Assembly (NCBI GenBank): GCA_002162685.1
Contig: MAAQ01000002.1
Span: forward strand, 248,001-312,000
Reading direction: 5' to 3'
DNA from: Flavobacteriales bacterium 33_180_T64
Lineage (GTDB): Bacteria; Bacteroidota; Bacteroidia; Flavobacteriales; Flavobacteriaceae
Length of the DNA stretch: 64,000 bases
A model generated the notes under the pieces. It ran no database searches. It saw only the letters and a program-made list of their open reading frames with translations, and was not told where the DNA came from. The translations under genes were made by a program, and so were the position numbers. Shown piece by piece: positions 37,001 through 44,492 of the stretch. The stretch's first letter is position 1. Every line of letters begins with the position of its first letter.

Positions 37001-37725
37001 ATATGACTTGCAAATGAATATTGACCTCCATGCGAACCATTAGTAAACATTGGGTGATGTAAAGCAACAATCGTTGTTTTACCACGGGCTTTTTTTATCA
37101 AACTTTCATATTCATCAAAAAATTTCGCTCTCGTTTTTATATCACAATCATCATTAATTGTTGGATGATCATCCCAATGAGTTAAATACCATTCAGAATC
37201 TACCAAAATCAAGACGACATCATCAGAGATGCTTACCTTTTCTAGTGGACAGCCATTTTCAGGCAAAAACGTGTTCTTTCCTAATTTATCTTCTATATAT
37301 TTTTCTTGGCGTTTTAACCCTTCAACACCATCATTATACCAGTCGTGATTTCCAGGAATAAAAATTGTATGGCCTTTAAAATTTTCAACAATACCTGTTT
37401 GCACATTAAGTTGATGTTCTGCGAAATCTCTATTGTCATTAGATTTCTTTGGCATTCCTTTCTCATATATATTATCACCTAAAAAAAGAACTGTACTATT
37501 TTTTGACGCTTTATCTAATGCTGTTTTTAACGCCTTTAAAGCTTCAGTAGATTCTCCCATTGGAGAATTTCCAGCATCACCAATTAAGTATATGGAGTGT
37601 TCTATGTCTTTATCTGGGAAAACATTAGAAGTATTGTCTTTTTTATACTGTGCTTCATAAGTTGCACACGCATTACACAAAAGACTTAATATGAAAATTG
37701 CAACGAGTCTATTAAAATTAGTCAT
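34045..37725 (-). CDS. Exported metallophosphoesterase with kinase-like middle domain and C-terminal barrel
   Basis: 1226 residues. An N-terminal signal with a possible lipobox (Cys20) leads into a calcineurin-like phosphoesterase: GDAG (49-52), GDN (83-85), GNHD (125-128), ALHHP (221-225), GHEH (293-296). Residues about 430-650 are different: RLKDKQGREYVMRAL, then GDWDRHEDQWRW (598-609) and PVPRDRDQAF (622-631), resembling the catalytic and metal-binding loops of CotH/HipA-type kinases. From about 880 to the end lie beta strands typical of an Omp85-like barrel, ending in GFGF. It starts 34 bases after egtD on the same strand. Confidence 0.8.
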   Translation of the reverse strand: MTNFNRLVAIFILSLLCNACATYEAQYKKDNTSNVFPDKDIEHSIYLIGDAGNSPMGESTEALKALKTALDKASKNSTVLFLGDNIYEKGMPKKSNDNRDFAEHQLNVQTGIVENFKGHTIFIPGNHDWYNDGVEGLKRQEKYIEDKLGKNTFLPENGCPLEKVSISDDVVLILVDSEWYLTHWDDHPTINDDCDIKTRAKFFDEYESLIKKARGKTTIVALHHPMFTNGSHGGQYSFASHMKPVPVLGTLKNIIRKTGGVTTVDIQNKRYNEFRKRIITLSQENDKTIFVSGHEHSLQYLVQDNLPQIVSGSGAKASATRNVGNGQFSYGTQGYAILDVFKDGSSFVRFVKASDNKTVFQTNVLSPNKKLTSVTYDNFDAIQATASVYTEEEITKGAVYKTIWGKRYREAFGKKVTVPTVNLDTLFGGLTPIRKGGGHQSKSVRLKDKQGREYVMRALRKNAVQYLQAVAFKDQYIEGQFDGTFTENLLLDVFTGSHPYAPFTIGTLSDAIGVYHTNPVLYYIPKQDALGAYNEEFGDELYMIEERASDGHGDKASFGFSNELISTDDLLKELHEDEDHALDEAAYIRARLFDMLIGDWDRHEDQWRWAKFKEQGKTIYRPVPRDRDQAFSIMADGALMSFASTVVPSLRLMKSYDEDLKSPKWFNLEPYPLDMALINESNRDVWNAQVKHIVENLTDDVIDEAFTYFPSEVNQETIQDIKRKLQGRRRNLQKISDQYYDHINKFAIIKGTDKDDWFEVERMAKGHTKVTAYRIKKGEKADVFHQRTYTCRDTKEIWIYGLDDDDMFNVIGEGDKLIQLRLIGGQNKDTYNVQNGKRVKIYDYKSKTNKFITDKGRKKLTDNYETNIYDYKKLKNSSNQFIPTLGANPDDGFKIGFTNTLTNYGFERNPFSSQQIINAAYYFATQGFDVGYEGEFANVIGAMNLGVKAHFTSPNYAVNFFGYGNESLNPEADENDDLDVDLDYNRVKLQMFKFSPSLIWRGKLGASFEIGLLYETIEVEETEGRFINQFIGDNNETKDNFYGVDAKYQYSNSDNKAFPTLGMKVVFNAGYKNNTSSSSGFGYIIPELGFDYKLVSNGQLVLATKLKAQLNLGDAFEFYQGANLGANEGLRGYRNERFTGKSAFVQSTDLRLNLSEIKTGVLPLNIGFYGGLDYGRVWFDGEDSDRWNTSVGGGIFANAADMITANISAFNSDDGMRIAFKLGFGF

Positions 37726-37759
37726 TTAAAAAATTTTGGTACATTAAAGGTATTAATTC

Positions 37760-38704
37760 TTAGTGTAATTTCTCCCATAGACTATCAGTAAAGTAATGTT
37801 TACAATCTAGAAAGTGATGTTTTATATTAAAGTTTGTTGTTTTTGCTAAGACTTCAATATCTGAAAGCGCATATTTTTGTGACAATTCGGTCCATATAAG
37901 TTCATTTTGCTGAAAATCAATATCTAGACCTAATTTTCCAATATGAACTGTTTGAGTTTTTAAACTCACAATATAACTTTTAACTTCCCCGTTTATAGGA
38001 TTATAATGACAATAAAAATCGAAATCATCAATCTTAAAATCGGCATCAAATTCTCGATTAATCCGAATTAATAGATTTAAATTAAACCGTTTTGTCACAC
38101 CGGCTTTATCATAATATGCGTTATGAATTGTAATTGGGTTTTTCTTTAGATCCATACCAATTAACAACTTGTCATTAGCATTCATATTCTGATAAAACAA
38201 TTTCAATAAATCAATAGCTTCACTATGGGAATAATTCCCAATATTTCCACCTAAAAATAATAATAAACTAGGCGTTTTATTTTCTGATGTTTCACGTAAA
38301 ATCTCAAAGTAATCACCAACTTTAGGTGCTATTGAGAGTTCTGGTAAACGTGATTTCAACTTTTGCGTTAATATGGTAATTGCTTCTTGCGAAATATCAA
38401 TTGGCACATAATTAAACGCAACTTCATTTGTTACCAAATACTCTAAGAGTTTAAAGGTCTTAAATCCGTCACCAGCGCCTAGTTCAATAATATTAAATGG
38501 CTGTTCAAATTCTAAAGCAGCAACTATTTGTTGTACTTGTAATGATAGAATTTCGAATTCAGAATCGGTTAAATAATACTCTGGCATTTGCATAATTTCT
38601 TGAAAAATGCGACTCCCACTATCATCATAAAAATATTTTGAAGACAACTCTTTATTTGAGGTTGTTAACCCGTTAATAATGTCTTTTGCAAATGTATTGT
38701 TCAT
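37760..38704 (-). CDS. egtD: L-histidine N-alpha-methyltransferase
   Basis: 314 residues. The SAM site appears as NIIELGAGDGFKTFKLLEYL and the N-terminus has the EgtD hallmark SSKYFYDDSGSRIFQEIMQMPEYY (histidine-binding face). LLLFLGGNIGNYS and LLIGMDLKKNP are further family motifs. EgtD makes hercynine by triple methylation of histidine in ergothioneine synthesis. One base separates it from egtB upstream, confirming a shared role. No egtA, egtC or egtE is visible in the window. Confidence 0.92.
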   Translation of the reverse strand: MNNTFAKDIINGLTTSNKELSSKYFYDDSGSRIFQEIMQMPEYYLTDSEFEILSLQVQQIVAALEFEQPFNIIELGAGDGFKTFKLLEYLVTNEVAFNYVPIDISQEAITILTQKLKSRLPELSIAPKVGDYFEILRETSENKTPSLLLFLGGNIGNYSHSEAIDLLKLFYQNMNANDKLLIGMDLKKNPITIHNAYYDKAGVTKRFNLNLLIRINREFDADFKIDDFDFYCHYNPINGEVKSYIVSLKTQTVHIGKLGLDIDFQQNELIWTELSQKYALSDIEVLAKTTNFNIKHHFLDCKHYFTDSLWEKLH

Positions 38705-38705
38705 A

Positions 38706-39851
38706 TTATTTTACAAGTCTAATTCCTGAAAACTGCCATCTCATTTTTGGATGGAAAAAATTACGATACGTTGGCCTACTATGGTTAACTACAGTTACCA
38801 CAGATGCACCACGAAGCACCATTTGATTAATCATAAATTTACCATTGTATTCTCCTAAAGCTCCTGGTGCTTTAGAATAATTTGGGTAAGGTAAATAAGC
38901 GCTATTGGTCCATTCCCAAAGTTGCCCGTAATTAAATTGTTTAGATGCGACTTCCCATTCAAACTCTGTTGGTAATCGCATTTGCTTCCATTCGGCATAA
39001 GCATAGGCTTCATAAAAACTAATATGGTTTACTGGTGTTTTCAAATTCACCGGTAATAATCCTTGTAATGTATAATGATGCCATTTACCTCCTATTTTAT
39101 GCCAATATTTTGGGGATTCAATTTTATTTTGCTGAATAAAATCCCATCCTTCTGCATGCCATAAATTGAAATTCTTATAACCTCCAGATTCTATAAACGC
39201 TATATAATCTTGATTAGTCACTAATTGATTAGAAATTTCAAACTGATGCAAAAACACCTTATGTTTTCCTTGCTCATTATCATAACAAAACGAATTATCA
39301 TTATGCCCTATATTGTAAATAGCCTCTTCTATTTTCAACCATTTTGAAGGCTGTTCAATTTCGGTTAAATAAATTGTATTTTCAATAGTTGGGAATGTAG
39401 GTTGATGACCCAAAATATATTTAATATCATAGTAAAACAGCTCTTGATGTTGTTGCTCATGCTGAATTCCCAATTCTATTATTTCTTTAATATCTCTTGA
39501 AAGATGCCCCTCTAAAAAATCTAACATTTGTTCATCAACATAGTTTCGATAGTCATAAACTTGCGCAACAGTTGGACGTGTCATCAAACCTCTGTTTGGT
39601 CTCAATACACGTTTCCCGGCATTGTTATAGTAGCTATTAAATAAGTAAGCAAAATCGTTATCAAATATGTTGTAATCTTTTTTAAACTGAGACAATACAA
39701 ATTGCTCAAAAAACCAAGTACTATGTGCCAAATGCCATTTAGGAGGCGACACAAACAACTCAGGTTGAATTGAATAGTCTTCAATTTGAAGAGGTTTGCA
39801 TATTGCTATAAAACGTTGCCGTGTTTTTAAGTACGAATCTTTTAGAGTCAT
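38706..39851 (-). CDS. egtB: Ergothioneine biosynthesis sulphoxide synthase
   Basis: 381 residues. A DinB-type N-terminal domain carries likely iron ligands: His40 or His43 in KWHLAHSTWFFE and the pair His131/His135 in HEQQHQEL. The C-terminal half is an FGE-sulphatase (formylglycine-generating enzyme) domain with HNDNSFCYDNEQGKH and NHSRPTYRNFFHPKMRWQFSGIRLV. EgtB is an oxygen- and iron-dependent enzyme that joins hercynine to a thiol donor. Donor choice (cysteine or gamma-glutamylcysteine) cannot be read here. The start codon abuts a five-copy TGAT repeat. Confidence 0.92.
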   Translation of the reverse strand: MTLKDSYLKTRQRFIAICKPLQIEDYSIQPELFVSPPKWHLAHSTWFFEQFVLSQFKKDYNIFDNDFAYLFNSYYNNAGKRVLRPNRGLMTRPTVAQVYDYRNYVDEQMLDFLEGHLSRDIKEIIELGIQHEQQHQELFYYDIKYILGHQPTFPTIENTIYLTEIEQPSKWLKIEEAIYNIGHNDNSFCYDNEQGKHKVFLHQFEISNQLVTNQDYIAFIESGGYKNFNLWHAEGWDFIQQNKIESPKYWHKIGGKWHHYTLQGLLPVNLKTPVNHISFYEAYAYAEWKQMRLPTEFEWEVASKQFNYGQLWEWTNSAYLPYPNYSKAPGALGEYNGKFMINQMVLRGASVVTVVNHSRPTYRNFFHPKMRWQFSGIRLVK

Positions 39852-39871
39852 TGATTGATTGATTGATTGAT
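39852..39871 (-). repeat. Tetranucleotide repeat abutting the egtB start codon
   Basis: Five perfect copies of TGAT (ATCA on the coding strand) end directly at the ATG of egtB. The repeat covers the usual ribosome-binding distance, so slippage would change the spacing of any upstream signal by four bases at a time without altering the protein. Confidence 0.7.
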
Positions 39872-39885
39872 GCTGAAAATTATAT

Positions 39886-41103
39886 TTAAATAAGTTCTGT
39901 ATCTATAATTACTTCATTTTGTAATGTTTTATGAACAGGACATTTTGAAGCAATTTCTTTTAGTCTTTGTCGTTGTATTTCGTCTAAATTACCAATAAAA
40001 GTCAACTTTTTTGATAAATAATCAATACGCTTTGGTTTTTCTAAATCTAACATTAAATCGTCACTATGCTTCTTAGAATAAGTAATATGCACGTATACTT
40101 CTTGTAAATCCCATTGTTTACGTTCGGCATATAGTTTTAAAGTCATAACAGTACATGCAGCTAATCCTGCACTAAGAAAATCATATGGCGAAGGCCCAAA
40201 ATCATCTCCTCCAACTGTAGCTGGTTCATCGGCTATAAAACTATGCTTTGCTGTTTGAATTTTAGTCGTAAAATTATCTTCTTTTAAATTTAAATGCGCT
40301 ACTAACTGCTCGCCTCCAGTCTCTAGCATTTTATTCTCTTGAGGTTCAAAATAACGCTGCACCCAAGACCCTATTATATTACCAGCGTAAATACTATCTT
40401 TAGTCTTAGACAGTAAATGATCTGCATTATCTAAAGACACAAAACTTTTAGGATGATGTGCATTATGATATAATTGTTCTGCATTTTTAATTCCAACAAT
40501 AGCATCTATTGGAGAATGTAAAATGAGCAATGGTTTTCTTAAGTTTTTTACAATAGTTGGTAAATCTGTTTTATCAAAGTCTGACACAAACGTTTCATCA
40601 ATTTTAAACGGTCGTCCACCAATATTAACCTCAACTTTACCTTTCTCTTTAATATCTTCAATGCCATGAGAAAACAAATGCTTAACATGTTCTACTGTTG
40701 CTGGAGCACCAACGGTTGCTACCGCTTTTACATGATCAAGTTGAGATGCCGCAACTAAAACAGCTGCACCACCTAAAGAATGACCAACAAGTAAAGACGG
40801 TGCTTCATAATTTTCTTTTAAATAATCACTAACAGCAATCAAATCGTCAACATTTGCAGAAAAATGACTGTCTGCAAATTCGCCTTCACTTCTCCCTAAT
40901 CCTGTAAAATCAAATCGCAGCACTCCAAACCCATGATTTGTAAGCGATCTACTAATATTTTTCACAGCATTTAATGAACTACTACAAGTAAAACAATGTG
41001 CAAAAATCGCAAAATAGTTAGGTTTTTGATTTGCAGGTAATTCTAAATTAGCCTGAAGTTTAATTCCTTTTTTATTTTCTATTTGTAGTTTCTTATTTTT
41101 CAT
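39886..41103 (-). CDS. Alpha/beta hydrolase fused to OsmC-like domain
   Basis: 405 residues. The first 250 residues are an alpha/beta hydrolase: [24 protein letters not shown] with the nucleophile Ser, [14 protein letters not shown] with an Asp and LDNADHLL with the His. The rest is Osm[28 protein letters not shown] with the first peroxidatic Cys and [15 protein letters not shown] with the second. OsmC proteins reduce organic hydroperoxides. The fusion is known from bacteria. It lies between msrA and egtB in the redox operon. Confidence 0.9.
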   Translation of the reverse strand: MKNKKLQIENKKGIKLQANLELPANQKPNYFAIFAHCFTCSSSLNAVKNISRSLTNHGFGVLRFDFTGLGRSEGEFADSHFSANVDDLIAVSDYLKENYEAPSLLVGHSLGGAAVLVAASQLDHVKAVATVGAPATVEHVKHLFSHGIEDIKEKGKVEVNIGGRPFKIDETFVSDFDKTDLPTIVKNLRKPLLILHSPIDAIVGIKNAEQLYHNAHHPKSFVSLDNADHLLSKTKDSIYAGNIIGSWVQRYFEPQENKMLETGGEQLVAHLNLKEDNFTTKIQTAKHSFIADEPATVGGDDFGPSPYDFLSAGLAACTVMTLKLYAERKQWDLQEVYVHITYSKKHSDDLMLDLEKPKRIDYLSKKLTFIGNLDEIQRQRLKEIASKCPVHKTLQNEVIIDTELI

Positions 41104-41111
41104 AATTGTAT

Positions 41112-41636
41112 TTATAATAAAATCTTAGCCTTTAAATGATTAAGCTTATTTTTATTTATGTAGGTGTTATGGTTTTCTAATAACAGTTTTAATTTAGGAT
41201 TAATAAACGTTTCGCAAAACGGTTTTTCCGGGTTACTGTAATAGTAATTTGTTATCGCTTCTCGAGATAATTTAAATTCTTCAAATGTTAAGACAAGTGT
41301 TACAAATGGATCACTTTTATTTTTATTTAAATCAGATAAAATAGCTTTAGCTTTTGTATTTCCCTCTTTAGAAAATGTATAAATCGCAGAACGATACTTA
41401 TCTCGCATGGAGTGATTTTTAGTACTCTTATGTGTTAATAAATGGATTTCAATAAGTAATTGAAGATCTATTTCTTCTGAATTATAAGTAACGATAACAC
41501 CCTCAGAGAAACTATTACATTTACCATTAGACGCAATATATCCTTGTGCTACAGAAATCACCCCTTTCAATGATTGAAAAACAGCTTCAGTACACCAGTG
41601 ACAACCTCCACCTAAACCTATTCGAGTTGTATTCAT
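41112..41636 (-). CDS. msrA: Peptide-methionine (S)-S-oxide reductase
   Basis: 174 residues of the MsrA fold. The catalytic site is [20 protein letters not shown] with Cys12; most MsrA proteins have GCFWC, so His13 replaces the usual Phe. Downstream, [25 protein letters not shown] corresponds to the family's YxP/DP...H region, but shortened, and SAIYTF matches RSAIY. It should reduce the S epimer of methionine sulphoxide. It lies one base after the DUF427 gene. Confidence 0.85.
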   Translation of the reverse strand: MNTTRIGLGGGCHWCTEAVFQSLKGVISVAQGYIASNGKCNSFSEGVIVTYNSEEIDLQLLIEIHLLTHKSTKNHSMRDKYRSAIYTFSKEGNTKAKAILSDLNKNKSDPFVTLVLTFEEFKLSREAITNYYYSNPEKPFCETFINPKLKLLLENHNTYINKNKLNHLKAKILL

Positions 41637-41637
41637 T

Positions 41638-41919
41638 TTATTTTATAACTTCAACACCTCTCCAAAAAGCGACATAACCTTTAATAGATTTTGCTAATGG
41701 AGACACTTCCGGATAGTACCATGCAGCATCTTTATTTTCTTTTCCATCAACGTCTATTGTATAATAATACGCTTCACCTTTCCATGCACATGTTGTATGG
41801 GTTTCACTTGGCTTAAAAAATATCTTATTAATACTTTCTGGTGGAAAGTAATGGTTGTTTTCTATAACAACTGTAGCATTACTTTCTGCGATAATTTGAT
41901 TATTCCAAATTGCTTTCAC
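41638..41919 (-). CDS. DUF427 family protein
   Basis: 93 residues with the DUF427 pattern: VVIENNHYFPPESI, the CAWKGEAYYYTIDVDGK core and DAAWYYPEVSPLAKSIKGYVAFW. The fold is a small beta-barrel; function is unknown, although these proteins often sit beside redox genes. It lies 25 bases after selO and one base before msrA. Confidence 0.9.
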   Translation of the reverse strand: MKAIWNNQIIAESNATVVIENNHYFPPESINKIFFKPSETHTTCAWKGEAYYYTIDVDGKENKDAAWYYPEVSPLAKSIKGYVAFWRGVEVIK

Positions 41920-41944
41920 TAGTTTAAAAATTAAATTATTAAAA

Positions 41945-43507
41945 TCACGAACTACAAGATAACATTGAACATCCTACTTTATGTCTTGCCCAATCTGGTC
42001 GTTTCGCAAACCACTTTTCATTTTCTGGTTGTTCATCATAAGGTTGTTTTAACAATTGAAACAACTCATCAATTAGTCCATAATCATTTTTATTAGCAGC
42101 ATCTATCGCTAATTGTGCCATATAATTTCTAAGCACATATTTAGGATTAACCGCATTCATTTTAGCTTTTCTCTCAACATCTGATAACGATTCTTTAGCT
42201 AACCTAGAATCATAACTCTCAAACCAATCTCTCCATTGTTGCGCAATAGCATCAGACACTTCATTAGGATTATAAAATGCATCTTTAACAATTTCTAATC
42301 CTTTTTTAGCATCTCCTTTTTTAAAGTTGCTCAAATTTCTAAAGAACAATGTCATATCAGTTTCTGTTAATAACAAAGCATCTTCTAAAGCTAAAACCAA
42401 TAGATTATCTTTGTCGTCATCAGTTTCAAAACCTAATTTAGAAGACATCATTTTTAATGATTTTTTTTCAAAATCTATTTTATAAGCTTCTAAAATCGTT
42501 TCTAGAGGCTCAATATCTTCAATTAATGGATATAACGCATTGGCAAGTTGATACAAATTCCAAAGTCCAATATTGGGTTGGTTCCCAAATCGATATCTTT
42601 TATGTTGACTATCTGTTGTATTCGGCGTCCAACCAAAATCAAAATCTTCAAGCCATCCATAAGGTCCATAATCTATAGTTAATCCTAAGATAGACATATT
42701 ATCTGTATTCATTACACCATGAACAAAACCAACGCGTTGCCAATGAATAATCATATCAAGTGTACGCAGAGACACTTCAGAAAAGAACTTAATGTAATTT
42801 TCTATTGAAGGTTCTCCCAAATGCGAGAAATGAGTGTTTATAGTATAATCAACTAATGTTTTTAATGTTTTATGGTCCTGTCTTGCTGCAAAAATCTCAA
42901 AACTTCCGAAGCGTAAAAACGAAGGTGATACTCGAGTAACAATAGCTCCTTTTTCGTATGCAGAATTCCCATCATAGAGCATATCTCTCATGACCTCATC
43001 ACCAGATAATGCCAGTGATAATACTCTCGTTGTTGGAACACCTAAATAATGCATAGCTTCACTGCATAAATATTCACGAATAGATGAGCGTAAAACAGCT
43101 AATCCATCTGCAGTTCTTGAATATGGTGTTTCTCCAGCACCTTTAAGTTGAACGACCCATTGCGTGTTATCATGTTCTATTTCAAATAAATTTATAGCTC
43201 TTCCGTCTCCTAATTGTCCTGCCCAATTCCCAAATTGGTGCCCACCATAACACATGGCATAAGGTTTTGTATTAGTCAACACTTCATTACCTGTAAACAC
43301 TTTAGTAAATTGTTCTGTTTTGATATCTTCTTTAGAAATCCCTAATGTTTCAGACATCGCTTTAGAGGCATGAATTAGCTTTGGAGATTTTGTTTGTTTT
43401 GGTGTTACGTAGGAAAAACACGCGTTTTCAACTTGCCGTCTTGAATTTTCTATAATAGGGTCTGCTGGCAATTCGAGAGTGAATGTATGTTTTATATTCA
43501 ACTTCAT
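41945..43507 (-). CDS. selO: SelO-family protein adenylyltransferase
   Basis: 520 residues of the SelO/YdiU pseudokinase-like fold. Motifs: MCYGGHQFGNWAGQLGDGRAINL (inverted nucleotide loop), VVQLKGAGETPYSRTADGLAVLRSSIREYL and VHGVMNTDNMSILGLTIDYGPYGWLEDF (metal site). SelO transfers AMP from ATP to Ser, Thr or Tyr of redox proteins. The C-terminus ends SCSS; Cys518, third from the end, is where the human homologue has selenocysteine. It is the first gene of the redox operon. Confidence 0.93.
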   Translation of the reverse strand: MKLNIKHTFTLELPADPIIENSRRQVENACFSYVTPKQTKSPKLIHASKAMSETLGISKEDIKTEQFTKVFTGNEVLTNTKPYAMCYGGHQFGNWAGQLGDGRAINLFEIEHDNTQWVVQLKGAGETPYSRTADGLAVLRSSIREYLCSEAMHYLGVPTTRVLSLALSGDEVMRDMLYDGNSAYEKGAIVTRVSPSFLRFGSFEIFAARQDHKTLKTLVDYTINTHFSHLGEPSIENYIKFFSEVSLRTLDMIIHWQRVGFVHGVMNTDNMSILGLTIDYGPYGWLEDFDFGWTPNTTDSQHKRYRFGNQPNIGLWNLYQLANALYPLIEDIEPLETILEAYKIDFEKKSLKMMSSKLGFETDDDKDNLLVLALEDALLLTETDMTLFFRNLSNFKKGDAKKGLEIVKDAFYNPNEVSDAIAQQWRDWFESYDSRLAKESLSDVERKAKMNAVNPKYVLRNYMAQLAIDAANKNDYGLIDELFQLLKQPYDEQPENEKWFAKRPDWARHKVGCSMLSCSS

Positions 43508-43609
43508 ATTTAATTTTTGTCCTATTTTAATGGATTTCTTTATGTTTCAACTAACATATAAGTTACATAATTCCTGTTTATCAAAAAAAGTATTTTCAAA
43601 TTTTAATAA

Positions 43610-44005
43610 TCAGTGTTCTAAAGTATGATTACTCTCAAATTGATCTTTCCTGATTTTCACTGCTTTAAAAGCATAAAGAATCAATAAGCTAATTGCAACA
43701 AACACCAAAACAGTACCGATATAAAGAGCAATACTTGGCACACTAAAAATAGCTTCAGTTTCAAAAATAACAGCTAAAATACCTGACAACACATAAAACC
43801 CTGTTGCCAAGTACAGCAATGCACTAGCCCTAGTGAGTAAGCCTAATTGTTTTATTTTTCGTTCTGAAACTTTATGTTGATATAAAGAACATTTATTTGA
43901 TAACAAACCTCCTATTTCGGAACTTAATGTCATCATTTGTGAGGTTGTAGATAGAATTAACATTCCTAAGCCTGGAATAATAGTAATAGGTAAATACCAA
44001 TTCAT
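43610..44005 (-). CDS. DUF2721 membrane protein
   Basis: 131 residues with about three hydrophobic segments: an N-terminal one (IIPGLGMLILSTTSQMM), one around residues 60-85 (ALLYLATGFYVLSGILAVIF) and one near 95-115. The IIPGLGMLIL start and the cytoplasmic KIKQLGLL region are typical of DUF2721, a small uncharacterised membrane family. Confidence 0.75.
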   Translation of the reverse strand: MNWYLPITIIPGLGMLILSTTSQMMTLSSEIGGLLSNKCSLYQHKVSERKIKQLGLLTRASALLYLATGFYVLSGILAVIFETEAIFSVPSIALYIGTVLVFVAISLLILYAFKAVKIRKDQFESNHTLEH

Positions 44006-44036
44006 AATATTGATTTTTATTATTTATAACTATGAA

Positions 44037-44486
44037 TCATTCAATAGTATAAAGCCATTCTAATATTTGCTGTTTTTCATTGTCTGATAGTTTAGCCTCA
44101 TTATGAATTTTAATATAAGATGGCAAAGGCATTTTACCTTCTGAAATAGTTACTGCGATTTCAGAAACTACACCTGCTTTATCTCTGCTATCTAAGGTAG
44201 CCCAATTAGAAAAATTTAGATCCTCTTTACCTTCTTTAATATGCTTATCTACAACCCAACTTATGGGAGAAATATGATCATACCAGAAATAATCCGTTTT
44301 ATTTGAATGGCAATTATAACACGAATTTTGAAGCAATGCTTTTATATTTTTCGGTGCTTTCTCCGCTATTAAAAAATCATCTAAAGTTTCTGATAATTGT
44401 ACATTTTTATTGGGCCTATGAAACTGTACTCCTATAAAAATCAAAATTAAAATGAATAAAATCTTCTTTTTCATTGACAACATCAT
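44037..44486 (-). CDS. Haem-binding domain protein (CxxCH)
   Basis: 149 residues. A short hydrophobic N-terminus (a better start for the signal may be the ATG at 44474) leads into a Haem_bd domain with one c-type haem site, NSCYNCHSNKTDYFWYDHISPISW, and downstream WATLDSRDKAGVVSEIA and GKMPLPSYIKIH. It should be an exported, membrane-anchored monohaem protein. It lies seven bases after the TrxR-glutaredoxin fusion gene on the same strand. Confidence 0.83.
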   Translation of the reverse strand: MMLSMKKKILFILILIFIGVQFHRPNKNVQLSETLDDFLIAEKAPKNIKALLQNSCYNCHSNKTDYFWYDHISPISWVVDKHIKEGKEDLNFSNWATLDSRDKAGVVSEIAVTISEGKMPLPSYIKIHNEAKLSDNEKQQILEWLYTIE

Positions 44487-44492
44487 TTGTTT

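Noticed and set aside
34045-37725. Fusion of two genes by a missed frameshift
   Set aside because: A single frame runs through all three domains without interruption and with uniform codon use; it is reported as one protein.
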